A stretch of DNA of 64,000 bases, taken from contig NW_020655294.1 in NCBI RefSeq assembly GCF_003589595.1, positions 424,043 through 488,042 of the forward strand, given 5' to 3'. The notes beneath the pieces are model-generated. The model did no database searches, had not been told where the DNA came from, and worked only from the letters and a program-made list of their open reading frames with translations. A program made the translations under genes and the position numbers. Positions 40,379-52,266 of the stretch are shown here, one piece after another; within the stretch, counting starts at the first letter, position 1; every line of letters starts with the position of its first letter. This DNA is from Hyposmocoma kahamanoa. Its lineage: Eukaryota > Arthropoda > Insecta > Lepidoptera > Cosmopterigidae.

Positions 40379-40900
40379 TTATGTCCGTTTGGGATTTTTC
40401 ATTAGAGGAAATACTGGATCCCAAACTGATGGTACGGAGAAACCCTCTTCCCTGTTGAAATTAGGATGTTTTTTAATTTCAATGGCCTCTCGCAGCATCC
40501 TGGGTAGATAACGGGCTTCTTTTGCAGGGACCTGGGGTTTGTCAAACTTCATTGAATGTGTAGGTTTATCCATGACATGCCCGCAGACTGCAGACTTGTT
40601 TACGCGACGGTGTTTGACATCAGCTATATGTTCTTTGAGGCGTCTTTGTTTATCCAATATAAGAGAGACCGCACTCACAGTCAAGCTTGTAAACTCCTGC
40701 ATCCTGTAAGGGAATTGAAGACTGTACCACCTCAGTCAACCGTGACCATGGGACCTGTAAAGGGCCCGAAACGTCGGTTTGTTTGAAAACCAAATATACG
40801 CGATTTAAATCCGGAAAAATAGTTTCATTTCCTATGTGTAACAATCGCGAAAACCTAAGAACTCGATAATAAAAAGACAGTTTGGTGTTTTTTACCATTA
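40379..40900 (-). pseudogene. Penelope-like element GIY-YIG endonuclease region
   Basis: Minus strand from about 40735: QDAGVYKLDCECGLSYIG, then a stop where glutamine is expected. A shifted frame follows: RLKEHIADVKHRRVNKSAV, GHVMDKPTH, PRMLREAIEIKKHPNFNREE and SVPSVWDP. GVYKL.C and SYIG are the two halves of the GIY-YIG motif. The REAIEI..H.NFNR..G segment supplies the catalytic glutamate region of the Penelope-type endonuclease. The upstream RT is absent; instead the frame arises from the terminal repeat with ccgacgtttcgggccc. One stop and one frameshift inactivate it. The inverted terminal copy at 40043-40155 gives the partly inverted structure typical of Penelope-like insertions. Confidence 0.93.
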
Positions 40901-40989
40901 GTTTATAGCATCTATAATCGACAGTGACGGCGTTAAAATTAATAAATGACGTAAAAAAAATCAGAATTACTTTGTTTTATTTCACTCAT

Positions 40990-41165
40990 GATCATCTCCT
41001 TAAGAGTAGACACTACCTCGGCTCGAATTCAATTTTTTCCGTTACTAATACGGTACATTTTGCTTGAGTCGAGCGGAATTGTTTTTTTTACAAACGAAAT
41101 TAAAACCTTTCGAAAAATGTATATCGTCTAGTATACATGTTCTATTTAGTGCAGTGTTTTCACAC
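40990..41165 (+). repeat. dispersed family G
   Basis: cactacctcggctcgaattc, ctaatacggtac, ttgagtcgagc, gtatacatgttctatttag: same order as 23985-24210. Confidence 0.65.
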
Positions 41166-41199
41166 TGTATAGTAATCAGTGTATATCCTCAACATTACT

Positions 41200-41485
41200 C
41201 ATTGACTTACAAATAAATGGACGACGGGTCTAATACAAAAACCACGAAAAAAATGTCCCAAGTCAACTTATTTAAACGTAGTGACATGTAAAGGAATATG
41301 AAAAAGCTAAAACGTTGAATTTAAATTGTAATGTCATCGCAGTACTGTCTAATTTTGCTTGCTTCGCTGTCAGTCGAACAAACGAAGACTAAAGCGTGAA
41401 TGACGCTATGTATACGATTTTAACGCCCTATAAGTTCGCACACTTTTTAGCGCGGACCCGACGTCCATATAATTGTAAGTCAATG
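41200..41485 (+). mobile_element. MITE F, complete 286-bp copy
   Basis: CATTGACTTACAA termini. Perfect 8-bp direct repeat acattact at 41192-41199 and 41486-41493. Same length as 17913-18198. Confidence 0.95.
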
Positions 41486-41499
41486 ACATTACTATATAT

Positions 41500-43755
41500 T
41501 TTTTTTCAAAGTGATTGACTTAACACTTTCACTGTTATGTGGAATGAACCAAAGCCATTTGAAGTTGTATAGTATACTCTTAAGAGCCAATAGCCAAGTA
41601 TACCAGAACGTGTAATTTGAAAATAAGAATGATATTGATTGTAATAAATAATATGATGTTCCACTATCACAATATATTATATATTTATTTTTGTGAAATT
41701 CGTTCACTAGTTTGTCATACACGGTAAAAACAGATTACTTAGAAAAAGACAAAATTCTTTTTATGAAGACAATTTTATTAAATCCAATAAAACGATCCTC
41801 TCCCTATAGACGCTAGAGAATAATTACTTGATAATAGTAAAAAAACGCCTCAAAAGTATATTTTAGTTATAAGACAGAAATATTTATTCCAAGAGCAAAT
41901 TAATTTACTTCAAGTCACAAAGCCACTCTAGATTCAACAAAATATTTATTTGTTATTAGAAATATCCGATTTTGATTTGAAAAAAAAAGAAGGAAAAATT
42001 GAGAGGTACTTAATTATTTGACTGAAGATTTGTTTTCTAATATCAAAAATGATTAATTTACAGGGGGTTGTGGACCCAACAGTATGTCTCACTAGCGTAA
42101 AAGCACACAGTTCAGTGCCAAACCTCAAAGTAGCAGAAATGGGACAGAATCTTCTCAAATACTTGAGGACCATTCAGTACCGTATAAATGCTACAGCGGT
42201 AGAAAGCACTAACAATTCCAAATATATGAGATGACTTTATTTTATACTATTGAAGTTAACAAAACGATAGCGCGTTTCAGAGTACAACTAATGCCATCTA
42301 GCAGTGGCGTGATGGAACTAATTGCATGTTAAAGTTGTGCTTATTACAAATGTAGTGTGATTTCATGCTGAAACCAAATTTCTTAAATTGTGACTATAAA
42401 TAACACTCTAACAAACTTTGGATAAATGACTGTTTATGATTTTTATGATTACAAGCACAAGTAAAAGTAATCGTCACCGCGTGCGCCTTCGGCGAAATGT
42501 CACGTCAACATTGACTATGAAAACGCAACGAAATGTTGCTCTAAGAATATACTCTAGAATTTAGAATATTAATCTGAATAGTTAACTACTTCTTTTTTTG
42601 TTTAAGAATATATTTTCTTAAAATACACCCAAGATATTTGGAATTCATTTAAGATTATTTAAATTTGATGTAAGAGGTAAAAATTTCTTAATGTAAGTAA
42701 TGTCCAATTAATTGATTAGAAATGAAATAAAATCTTGAAGTCAACGTATTTGTCTAAAAGTTAGAATAAAGTTAAGAATAAAATTGTATTAGAAAAAGAT
42801 AAACAGTATTTTTGTAATGACAATATTTTATTACTTTTAATAAATATTTTTTCAGAATTGGCAAATATTTTGAGAAATTGCTCTTTCTTATTAGTAGAAA
42901 TCCTTTTTTTTCTGTGTAGTTATTAATGCAAAGATCGAACAAATTAAAATTCCTTCGTCCTGAAATCACCCCGTGAGAAATCAATGAAATTTTTCATAGA
43001 TTTCTCACAAGTGGCGTAACTGTCTGTACGAAAGAAACGCATAGAAAAAATCCGTCAGTTCTACTAACAAATCAGACTTGCAAATTGGCAAATCAGGCGC
43101 AAGGTTTTATTTGTGTTCGATATTTGTGTTAATAATTATTGAATAGACTTACTGCAATCGTCTTTTGTTTTGGATTATTTAATCCATTATTTATATGTAG
43201 CCAATGGTTCATACAAACGTTGTTATTATAAGCGCTCTTCGAAAATGTTCATTAGGATATTTTATACGTCTTTGACTCAATCACAGATGACTACAGACTA
43301 CGCAGATTGACGCTGAAAATCTACCATAGTCCGTAATGCCTACGGACGTACTAAAAATAACAAATTACGCTTAAATTTAACATTAAACCACTAGAGGGCA
43401 ATTTGCAATACAAAATTGTCAAATATTATACGCATTTGCTTCGAGTATCTTGATAGGCAATCATGCCAAATGAAACAATAAAAACAAATTGACCGAATCG
43501 CAAACCGAAGCGATTTGGTATAGCCACACAAAAGTGGAAAGCTGTCATTTGGGTACCATTCCACGGGTGGGCAATTTCATATTTATAATTCAGCCTTATC
43601 ATTTTTAAATTACATACTTATGTTGGCACGTGCCTGTCTAGAGACAGACACATACTGTCACTATGCAAAAAAGTCAATTTTGGGAAACGACGATAAAAGT
43701 TTCTGACAAAGGTTTTTTTTAACTCCCAACGGAGGGAAGTTATAATTTTGAAGCC
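41500..43755. other. largely unassigned AT-rich stretch
   Basis: 41515-41575 (tcactgttatgtggaatgaa, accaaagccatttgaag) resembles 58600-58650, so a minor dispersed repeat is present. 41690-41715 is a SINE D-like tail. The remainder shows no coding motif or recognised family. Confidence 0.4.
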
Positions 43756-43759
43756 TTGG

Positions 43760-44365
43760 ATTATGTATCAGTCTAAGTCAAAGTCAACTAATCATTTATT
43801 CTATAGGTAAATTAAATTTTTACTTGAAAACATCACTAAAGCTACTGCTCGTTCACTACGTTGACTTCCCTGAGAAGAACCAGCAAGAAACTCTAGGGAT
43901 TGCTCTTTTCAAATAACCTTAAATACTGTGGAAATAGACTTTGAATTAAATTCGTGCAATCTAGAGCCATGCCATCTTTCCATACATCTTTATCTAACAA
44001 GTAGTCTTCAATTTTGTAATAAGACTTTTCAATTCAAATATTTGTAATGTAGATTGTAAACTGGGGAAATGATAAACTTAATACATGCTCCGGAATCTTA
44101 TTGGAAAAACGTATATAGTTCCCCATAGAAGAGTCCTTTACCTTGGTTAAACGAAATCGCGGTACCAACAGTTTGGAGTTAGCTCTAAGGTTAATATTAT
44201 AGATATCTTCTTTCTTAATGAAACTATGGTGGTATATCCTTACGGACATATAAATTAATTTTTGAGTCAATGTACTGTGTTGTCATAGCCACGATACCAG
44301 TCTCCTTAAACTTTTTCTCTGAGAGAAACCGAGAACCTAAACGGTCTATGTCATCGTAACTCTCA
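43760..44365 (-). pseudogene. LINE ORF2 C-terminus and 3' end
   Basis: Minus strand from about 44350: RCRLFESYDDIDRLGSRFL, KETGIVAMTTQYIDSKINLY, NINLRANSKLLVPRFRLTKV, MGNYIRFSNKIPEHV, then, past a stop, SYYKIEDYLLD and VWKDG. The R....L.VP..RL.K......G...FYNK.P..V....F..F...., then YY.I..YL.D...W pattern is the C-terminal region of a lepidopteran CR1/Jockey-type LINE ORF2. The 3' region (cagcaagaaactctagg, then agtcaaagtcaac and atcatttattc) resembles the common LINE 3' ends of moths. Only one in-frame stop is seen, after TNI, though the element is strongly 5'-truncated. Confidence 0.82.
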
Positions 44366-44394
44366 AACAAACGGCATCGTTGATCTAACAATAA

Positions 44395-44425
44395 CGCCCC
44401 GCACTAGGGAAACCCTGTGTCGCCG
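44395..44425 (-). repeat. SINE H tail fragment
   Basis: cgccccgcactagggaaacc followed by ctgtgtcgccggtg, the 3' word of SINE H. Confidence 0.7.
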
Positions 44426-44464
44426 GTGATTTTTTGTTATTTTAAGGCTTATTTATTTAACTTT

Positions 44465-44578
44465 AGTAGCAGTAGAGCTCCTTGTGAAAGGGTTTGTCCA
44501 GGGAATTACTGCCACCTAAACCTATCTCCGCCGCCAAGCAGAAATGTGAGTATAACTGCGTTCCGGTTTAAAGCCATA
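44465..44578 (+). repeat. SINE A, 5' part
   Basis: agtagcagtagagctccttg, gtttgtccagggaattactg, ccgccaagcagaaatgtg, gcgttccggttt. Confidence 0.88.
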
Positions 44579-44774
44579 CCAACAGGCGGTGTTATTGCTA
44601 GATAGCAATCTCTTTCAGGCTACCGGGTTAAAGGAAAAACTGTAAGATAATAATTTATTGATGACGCTACATAATACATACTTAATACACAATTACTGCA
44701 CTTACTTAAAAAAATATATATTGAATAAATAAGTAAATGTTGTCTTTTGAAATTCGTAATAACTTTAGTAACAC

Positions 44775-44799
44775 GAAGAAGAAGAAGAAGAAGAAGAAG
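44775..44799 (+). repeat. (GAA)n microsatellite
   Basis: Eight gaa units. Confidence 0.95.
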
Positions 44800-45030
44800 C
44801 CTTAGCTTCTTGTAAAATAATTCATCAAGGATCCATTCATCGGTGGAAGTACTCCCACCTTACGTATTTCTGTAGTCAAGTAGTAATGTTCGCAATTGTC
44901 GTTTAGGTGAAACAATAGGTAAGAGACTCGTCAACTTTACTTCAGGTCTTTACGATTTAAAGCTCTGAGTGGCACAGTAGTAGTTATTGATAGGTAGACG
45001 TGTCACTTATCACTTGGCGCATGGTTTGTT
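44800..45030 (+). repeat. SINE A, diverged copy with internal deletion
   Basis: ttagcttcttgtaaaat, ggaagtactcccaccttacg, then gtctttacgatttaaagctc, tgagtggcac and agacgtgtcacttatcac. Confidence 0.75.
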
Positions 45031-45039
45031 AGTCCAGTC

Positions 45040-46610
45040 TCTGAATAGCATCGAGTATATGTTATTTAATTCGTTTGAAAACTATTCTACCAAATCATTA
45101 CGGTGGCAACTGCGTTTCTAATGGTCAGCGGGTGTCGTCAATTGTTTCACTTCAAAACGACCAGTTTACCTTGAGCTTTGCTATAATGGACGAAAATTGT
45201 AAAATTACGTATTTGATATTTAATTACCGATGAAATGTGATTCCGTTTGTTTTGTAATTATATCTATGTTTTGCTGTTTTTCCCACACCACCGAATGGAG
45301 AAGCCCCTCATTGTTAGAGATATTATCTTTATTATAATAATAAAATACAGAATATTTTTGGAATATAAGGCGACGTACACACAGGTCAGTTGTTGGCGTT
45401 GTACTATTTCAGTTTTCTAATTTGTGGTTTCACCGCAAACGAGAGTTGATATTTAAAAGTGATATAAGGCCCATTTGCCTGATAAGTTGCCAGAAATTCT
45501 GGTTATTTCTGGTTACATACTCGATGCTTAATACTATGACATCTAGGACATTGACCTATTTTAACCATAACCGTATTTAAATTATTGACTGAGTTGAGAA
45601 TATATTTTTATTTTTTTATTTTATTCAAACAAACACTCATAAAACAGGTATGTGATACAAAGACATCGATTAGAACAATTGAATCTGGAGTTCCACAAAC
45701 ATAAACAAGAATTTCGCAAGTAAATACTGTAACAGAACATACCTTCCACAAAATAAAATAAAAAATGAATTAGCGGAAATTCGATGAGTATAAATATAAC
45801 AGTAATGAATTATTAGTGAAAGAAGTAGGTAAATTTTAAAATAACATCTAAATGTAAATAATCACATTCGAAGAATTTCAATAGCAAATGACTTCTTTGA
45901 ATTCGTCTCAGTTCACACTTTTGAGCTGCAGGAAACACTTAACAAATAACGTATGAATTATCGGTTTTGCTGAATGTATTTTTGTTAGGGTTGCTAAATT
46001 TTGGTGACTAATGAAATTAAATTATTTAATAAAATATATAATAATACTAGTAAATTAAATGCATACTATCATTATTTATGCGAAAGTGTGTTTATGTATA
46101 TATTACAGATAAACAATATGATAGAGTGAAGTTAGCTTTACTCAAAGGTGTATAATTTAGATTCGCAAAGCATAAAAAAAAAAAAAAACATGATTCTATT
46201 TAGTTTTTATACAATGCCTTTTATTATTTATTAATATTTAGTAAAAGAACAACACATGCGAAAGATTCTGCTTGTTTCTGATGAAAATTTATTCCACCAG
46301 AACAAATACTACCTATTTTATTATTCCTCTTTTTATTAATAATGATCGAATTAGATATTTTATATATACGTATTGGGTTAATTGTCTATATTAATTATTA
46401 TTCTATGAAAGCGTTCCACTGCTGAGTCTAGGGTACTCAATGAAACGTTACGGAGTTTTGCCAGACCTAGAAATTCTCCTAGAAATCGCTTCTCTCCTAG
46501 AGAGCACTTCATGTATGATTTAATGATTGGGAACCAAGAAATTTGATGGAAACACTTCATGCAGGATTTATTGATTTGGGACCGTGTGACCGGGGTGTTT
46601 CAAGAGTTTT
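45040..46610. other. unassigned AT-rich stretch
   Basis: No repeat family or coding motif recognised. The 60-codon minus frame at 46378-46560 (starting MKCFHQISWFP) has no domain. Confidence 0.35.
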
Positions 46611-46613
46611 TTG

Positions 46614-46631
46614 GAACATTCTAGAACATTC
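46614..46631. promoter_or_regulatory. heat-shock-element-like array (four alternating units)
   Basis: GAACATTCTAGAACATTC contains GAA/TTC/GAA/TTC at exact 5-bp phasing, matching the HSF-binding nGAAnnTTCn consensus four times without mismatch. No gene with a supportable frame lies within 2 kb. An AT-rich gtataataat lies about 220 bp downstream on the plus strand. Function is inference. Confidence 0.5.
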
Positions 46632-46879
46632 GGTGAGGAGACGAAGCGGGGAAGGAAGGTGTGATGCTAAGGGTACTGAAATCATGAGTTAGTGGGGCCC
46701 AAGACGTGATCGACAGCACCTGAAAAAATTGGAAGGCTGGGTCTCAAATCGCGGTTGATATTTCATTTAATTTTAGTAACAAAGAGAAGCTTGTGTGAAA
46801 ATCTAAGTTTTAGTGTCGTTCGCGCTAATAGATAAAATCTAGTATAATAATTGTAGTTTAATTTAGGGTTTAAGTCGTT

Positions 46880-47420
46880 AGACCATTTAGGAGACGTCGC
46901 GTGTGAAATTTAAGGAGTTGTTATTTTCGGGTGATTTAGTGAGAGATCGGGAGTGCGTGTCTAATACTTTGTTAGGGCATTCGTACTGAATTTGTTTATA
47001 AATAATCTAGTATTTAGGAAACGCCGCGAGTTAGTCTATATAGTGCTTACATTTGTAACAATAGGTAGACCATTGCTTTAGTGTGCGGGTTATATAGTGT
47101 TAAGACTCTAATTCGAATCTAGAACTGATTTAGGTCTTCAGCCGTGTATAAAATACTTTGTTAGGACATTAATGTTCGTAAAGCGCGTGCGATAGGGGTA
47201 AGACTGTAATCCGAATCTAGAATAGATTTAGGCCTTCAGCCGTGTATATAATATTTTGTTAGGACGTTAATAATATAGTTGTGCAATAATACAGTACTCA
47301 GGAAACGTCGCATATTAATTTATATAATAATTACGTTTGATAGTTAGAGTCAGTGTCCGCGAGCGCGTGTGTGAGACAGTGTTAATAAGACTTTAATTCA
47401 AATCTAGAGCTGATATGGGT
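46880..47420 (+). repeat. degenerate repeat block
   Basis: Three words each recur about three times in irregular order. aggaaacgccgc-like at 46890, 47018, 47300; tactttgttagg-like at 46965, 47152, 47257; aagact.taattcgaatctag-like at 47102, 47203, 47388. Two of the latter continue with ttaggtcttcagccgtgtat. This indicates decayed tandem duplication. Confidence 0.65.
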
Positions 47421-47424
47421 CTTC

Positions 47425-50400
47425 AGTTCCTGGTCTATGTTCCTGGCAGATTTCCTTGTAGGTGCAGCCTTCTAGATGTCTTGTAATAGGTGAGAGGTCA
47501 CCTCTCAGGTATGTGATTTGCATTTACTATGATAGGATACCTACTTATTTTGGGTATCTATCGTTGAGATTTGTTTACGTTTTTTTTAACAGTTTTACGT
47601 GTGTTGTGTATTTTTTTGATACATTCTAATTATAATATTGCGAAACCTTATTCGACTGATATTCTTTTATTAGTTGGATGAACAGTTACCGAAAAATAAC
47701 TTAAATTATCTAGCAAACACTAAACCTTGATTTTGTTTAACAACGAGATAAAATTGTACCTTATAACATTTTTATAGAGTATTTATATTGTTTTGAAATT
47801 ATCAAATTATTTCATATATCTAACTTTGACCTTTTTTGTCACATTTTAATTATAATAATGGCAATTTGCTACGTTGAATTTATTATTTATTACTTCAGCT
47901 AAACTATAAAATATAGATTTCATTTAATTTAGTTTTATTCAATCAATTAATCTTAATGTAGAGTTCACAGTAGTTAGGACACCTGGAGTAATTGCAATTT
48001 TATTGATTACACGCACATTCTGAAGGTGTCCATACATTAAGCAATGTTGTTTTACTTAATTATAAGAAAAGGTAAACTGTGACAACTTGGTACAATATAC
48101 TTGACCAATGTTATTGTACGGAAGGATAACAGTAGCGGTTTATTATATCCTTTTTCTTTGGGTATTATCGGTATTGGTTTAAGGTAACTAAGGTGAGGTA
48201 AAATTATTTATTAAAGATATATTAATACATAATATTGTGTATTTAATTTCATGTCCTTTCTGCTGAATTAGTGGACATCTGCAGAATGGAATTAGAAAAC
48301 CAATGAAGTTTGATTGATTTGTTATCTTAGGCTGATATTTGGCATATTTATTACAAATTATAAAACTTTGTCTTGTCAAATTAAAAGCCTTTGTGGAAGA
48401 TGATACTAAGTTATTTGCGATGATGTTGGATCACCTGTGTTCCTTCCATCGCCCTGTCAGATTTACGCCTTGATATCCATGTATATCTCGTTTATGTCTG
48501 ATTAGCGTATTCCTAGAGCTAGCCGATAATTATTAGAAGTACCTACTACAATACACAGTGACAGTGTTCATGATCTTATATGGAAGGTCTTTCCATTTCC
48601 ATAAAGATTTAGGACTTCGAGTGTATAAGTTGTTACTGAGATAATTAGCCGCGTGGTCGGATTGGTTGGTATTTAACTTAGGCTTCTGTAAGTTAATACT
48701 AGATTAACTTTCAGTGCTTGGTGAACACTAACCCAACTTAGATAAGTCTACTACCAAGGCTTATCGGATAGCGAAATTATATTTCAAATGCTGAATTATC
48801 ACCTATGTGATTATGATATATATATAATTAATTGATAATTATAATTAATTGATTTCTTCTCTACTTGCTGTACTCAAGGTGTGTAATAGGGATTCTTATT
48901 AGTAAAGACTAGGCAGGGTTATGAGGTGGGCCTATTCTTCTTCCTTACCTTTATCCTCTGTCTTCTTGTTTCTTTACTTATATAAACCATATGTAAAACT
49001 AGTTTACATTAATGGATATGATTTCTCATCTTGCATCAATTAGTTACTCCAAATCCTGACCCCGGATATCTCCGGATTTCTATGTATTTATACTTGAGTT
49101 TAAATGACATCGCAGTGTTTTGTGAGCGGAGCTATGACACTATTAACAGTTTCATATCTACTAATTACAATAAGGTATAACAAATACTTTTATTGTTCTA
49201 CAACGTTCCTGATTGATTGTTCCTGTTAAGATACCCATTCTCGTGAAAGACTGAGATGTGGTACACTAAATAATGCTTCTGTTTGCCGCTGCATCACCAA
49301 TGTACTGGTTTGCATAGACTTACTAGTATTGCAGACTATATTGTGCTCGCCTGCGTTGACACAATATGAGTAGCAACATGCTCTCCCTGTCTGTTGGACC
49401 TTGTGGACTATATTGTATTCGTTGAGACGATACATACAATGTAACAGTCTACAGTTCCAGAGCCGGCTCCAAGCCATGGCTACATCGTCGTGCTGGTCTG
49501 TTCTGTGTGAACCAGTGACTGGTATATGTATTCATCAATTGAAGACGTCGAGTTGTATCATTTCATATACATTGAAATGCTATTTGCACTACATTTTATG
49601 CAGAACATACTGTTGATGGTCTTTATGCTACGTCACAGACATGGCAGGACATTTATACTTAAGGTATTCCGTATAACGAATATCTATTGTTTAAACAATC
49701 ATCATTTAATAGCGTAGGTGTATATATTTCTATACCTTCTACGCCCCGGAGTATGTAACCGGCGTGTCATACACGATACGTGAGCGGAGGTGGTCTGTAG
49801 TGAAATAACATCTACACAAGCAGACTGTTGTGGGGGCTTCGTATACCTCAAAATATATTTTTTACATGAGGTGGGCATCCTTTCCTTATTCCTTAATCCC
49901 CTTCCAATATATTTATACGTCTTTTTTGAAAAAATCTATACAGCATATCACTATATTTATATGATTATCTCACGTACCTCTTAAAGAATCGCGGGTTACT
50001 TACCTACTTACTTATTTATTTAAAACACAACGTAATGTTAACAATAAGGTCCTAATCAAACTAGACGATCATATAAAAAAAATTTAATATGGCCATTTAA
50101 TAGATCCATAGTATCTTGTATACTTTGATGCTTGGGTTTATATATTTTAGATTATTGTATGTATATTACTTATATACATATATACACATATAAGTTTTAT
50201 ATATGTGTTACTGTTATGATAAAGTCCTGGTCATGGTAATGGTCATCGTCCATGTGTTGCCGGCATGGATTATGATGATTTTTGGATGGCGGCGATAATT
50301 CATTGGTAAATGTTGGGGGAGGGGGGGGTGATCCGTTACAATACGGTTCAACTACTAATAAAGATAATAAAGTAATATCTCGAACATTAGATACAGTGCA

Positions 50401-50590
50401 CTGTTATACGCGAATATAATTAAAAAAGATTACTTTTCTTACTTCCTTCTTAAAACGATGTAAGGATAATCCAAAAAGTGTATATTATTTAAGTTTCTGC
50501 TATAGAAATCCAAGGAAGAGACGATTTTTGGAGTAGTTTGGTCAGTAGTTTGCATGAGAAGATTGATAATCTCTGCATTTTTTATAATAT
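47425..50590. other. unassigned, repeat-poor stretch
   Basis: Longest part of the window without a recognised transposable element. It includes a 17-bp palindrome (tgagaggtcacctctca) directly followed by caggtatgt, which fits a 5' splice site, at about 47488-47512. It also has a G run at 50314-50328. The 49226-49717 frames have no recognisable domain. Confidence 0.35.
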
Positions 50591-50593
50591 CAA

Positions 50594-50860
50594 GCAGCGG
50601 GACGACAAGTCGTGCGCCTGATGGTAAGCTACACGCATGTCCATAACATTTGCAGTGCCACTCAGAGCTTTAAATTGCACTGCGCTCCAATGTCTCATTC
50701 CATTAAAAAAAATGTCTCAAGGTGACGGGCGCAATGGCAGTGCTTCTCAGACCGTTGTGATTTAAAGTTCTGAGTGGCACTGCAACTGTTTTGGACAGGC
50801 GTGTCGCTTACCATCAGACGCGTGAGTTGTTCGTCCCGTAACTTGATAACATAAAAAAGT
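50594..50860. repeat. inverted pair of SINE A 3' halves
   Basis: 50594-50685 is minus oriented (acgacaagtcgtgcgcctga ... ccactcagagctttaaattg). 50710-50860 is plus oriented (gtctcaaggtgacgggcgca ... gttcgtcccgtaacttgata, acataaaaaag). They are separated by about 25 bp. Confidence 0.85.
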
Positions 50861-50864
50861 ATTT

Positions 50865-50960
50865 TGTGAAAATACTCCTCTAGTGTGTTATTATCACTGA
50901 TACAAACATCGAATAATCGAACAATACAAAGAAAAATTCCTAAACCAGCGTCTGTTGCCA
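50865..50960 (+). repeat. SINE D tail remnant
   Basis: tttgtgaaaatactcctcta, gtgttattatcactgataca and aaagaaaaattcctaaacca match the side of SINE D beside its tRNA-like head. Confidence 0.5.
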
Positions 50961-51359
50961 CACCGCGGCCACCGCGGTAAACTACAAACCGAGTATATTT
51001 ATACATGAGTGTTATACATTATTTTATTTATTATTACAAAACTTTTCTTTCTAAATACACTACCGCATTATAGTCAATGCTAGAGTATTACGTGCCACTA
51101 CTTGGCCACGGTTTAACATCGTAACGGCGAAACGGCACGAGGCGCTGACGCTACAGATTTCATTTTAATTTCAAGTCACTTTTGGTTCTTGCCAACTTTC
51201 CTCTCAGTTTTTCAAAGGTTACTTGGAAGAAATCCCTTTATGGAATAATCTAGCCTTTGCACACTAATATTTTAAATTGCTTCTGAAAATTTGTAACATA
51301 CTTTCTAGTACAATAAACTGTTTGCATACATACACACATACTTTATTAAATGCATCCGT

Positions 51360-51532
51360 CATATTGGGACATAAGTTGACAAGTCCCATGTATCTGTAAT
51401 TTCACCAGCACCCTTACACTTCCAAACCGGAACGCAGCAATGCTCACATTACCGCTTGGCTGCAGAAATAGGTAAGGTGGCAGTACTACCCTGAACAAAC
51501 TCTTTCACAAGCTCTACTGCTACTCAACATTA
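51360..51532 (-). repeat. SINE A, 5' half
   Basis: gggacataagttgacaagtc, tgtaatttcaccagcaccct, gctgcagaaataggtaaggt, caagctctactgctact. Confidence 0.87.
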
Positions 51533-52094
51533 CAAAGATCGTGTAATGTAAGTGTATAGTATATACAAATACATATTATCCAAAAAAATTTTTAATGAAC
51601 AGCCGACAACACGGCAATTAAACGTAAAACATTATTGTCCTATTTAAATGTGTTATTTTCGCAGAGTCACCTTCTTATTAACTTTTAATTTGGACTCATT
51701 AACACCGACTAAGGTGCGACTACCAACCATTTATCTTTCTCACTCGCACTTTATCACAAAGCGGCACTTTCCGGCTTGCAATTCAATCATTTTGCGTGCG
51801 AGTAAACGGGACGGAATGAAGGTATTTCATTGGTTACATTGCCGTATATTTTTTCAGGCGTTTTGTCATTTGTTCATAAATAAGCGAACTTGTAAATGCT
51901 ACGTTAATAAATCTTTTTTTTTATCGTGTCGATGACATGGCGTGGTGAAAGGATTTAGAAATCGGCGTAAGTGACACGCCAATTATTGCGACAACAGGAA
52001 ATCGCGAAAACTTAGGAACTTGTTAAAATGTTAAGTTCTGAAAATCAAAACTAAACAAGTTCCGAGGTTAACATTAAAATAATCCTAACAAGTA

Positions 52095-52266
52095 CAGAGT
52101 GTTAAAAAAACGATGTCAAAATTCATCCTCCAGTTTGTCACCCTTAGAGGTGAAATATTTTCTTCAAATTTAAATGAGACCACTACTGATCTGAGTTATC
52201 CTCTTTCCAACGAAAAAAAAAAATCATCAAAATCGATTCACAAATAGAGTTGTCGCGTAACACATA
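52095..52266 (-). repeat. family B, portion left of the Tc1 insertion
   Basis: cacccttagaggtgaaatat, ctttccaacgaaaaaaa, caaatagagttgtcgcgtaa and cacatac. It continues after the Tc1 element at 53802-53835 (tacataaaaaaacgtacgt). Confidence 0.82.

Noticed and set aside
50314..50328. G-quadruplex
   Set aside because: Only two G runs, insufficient for a four-tract motif.
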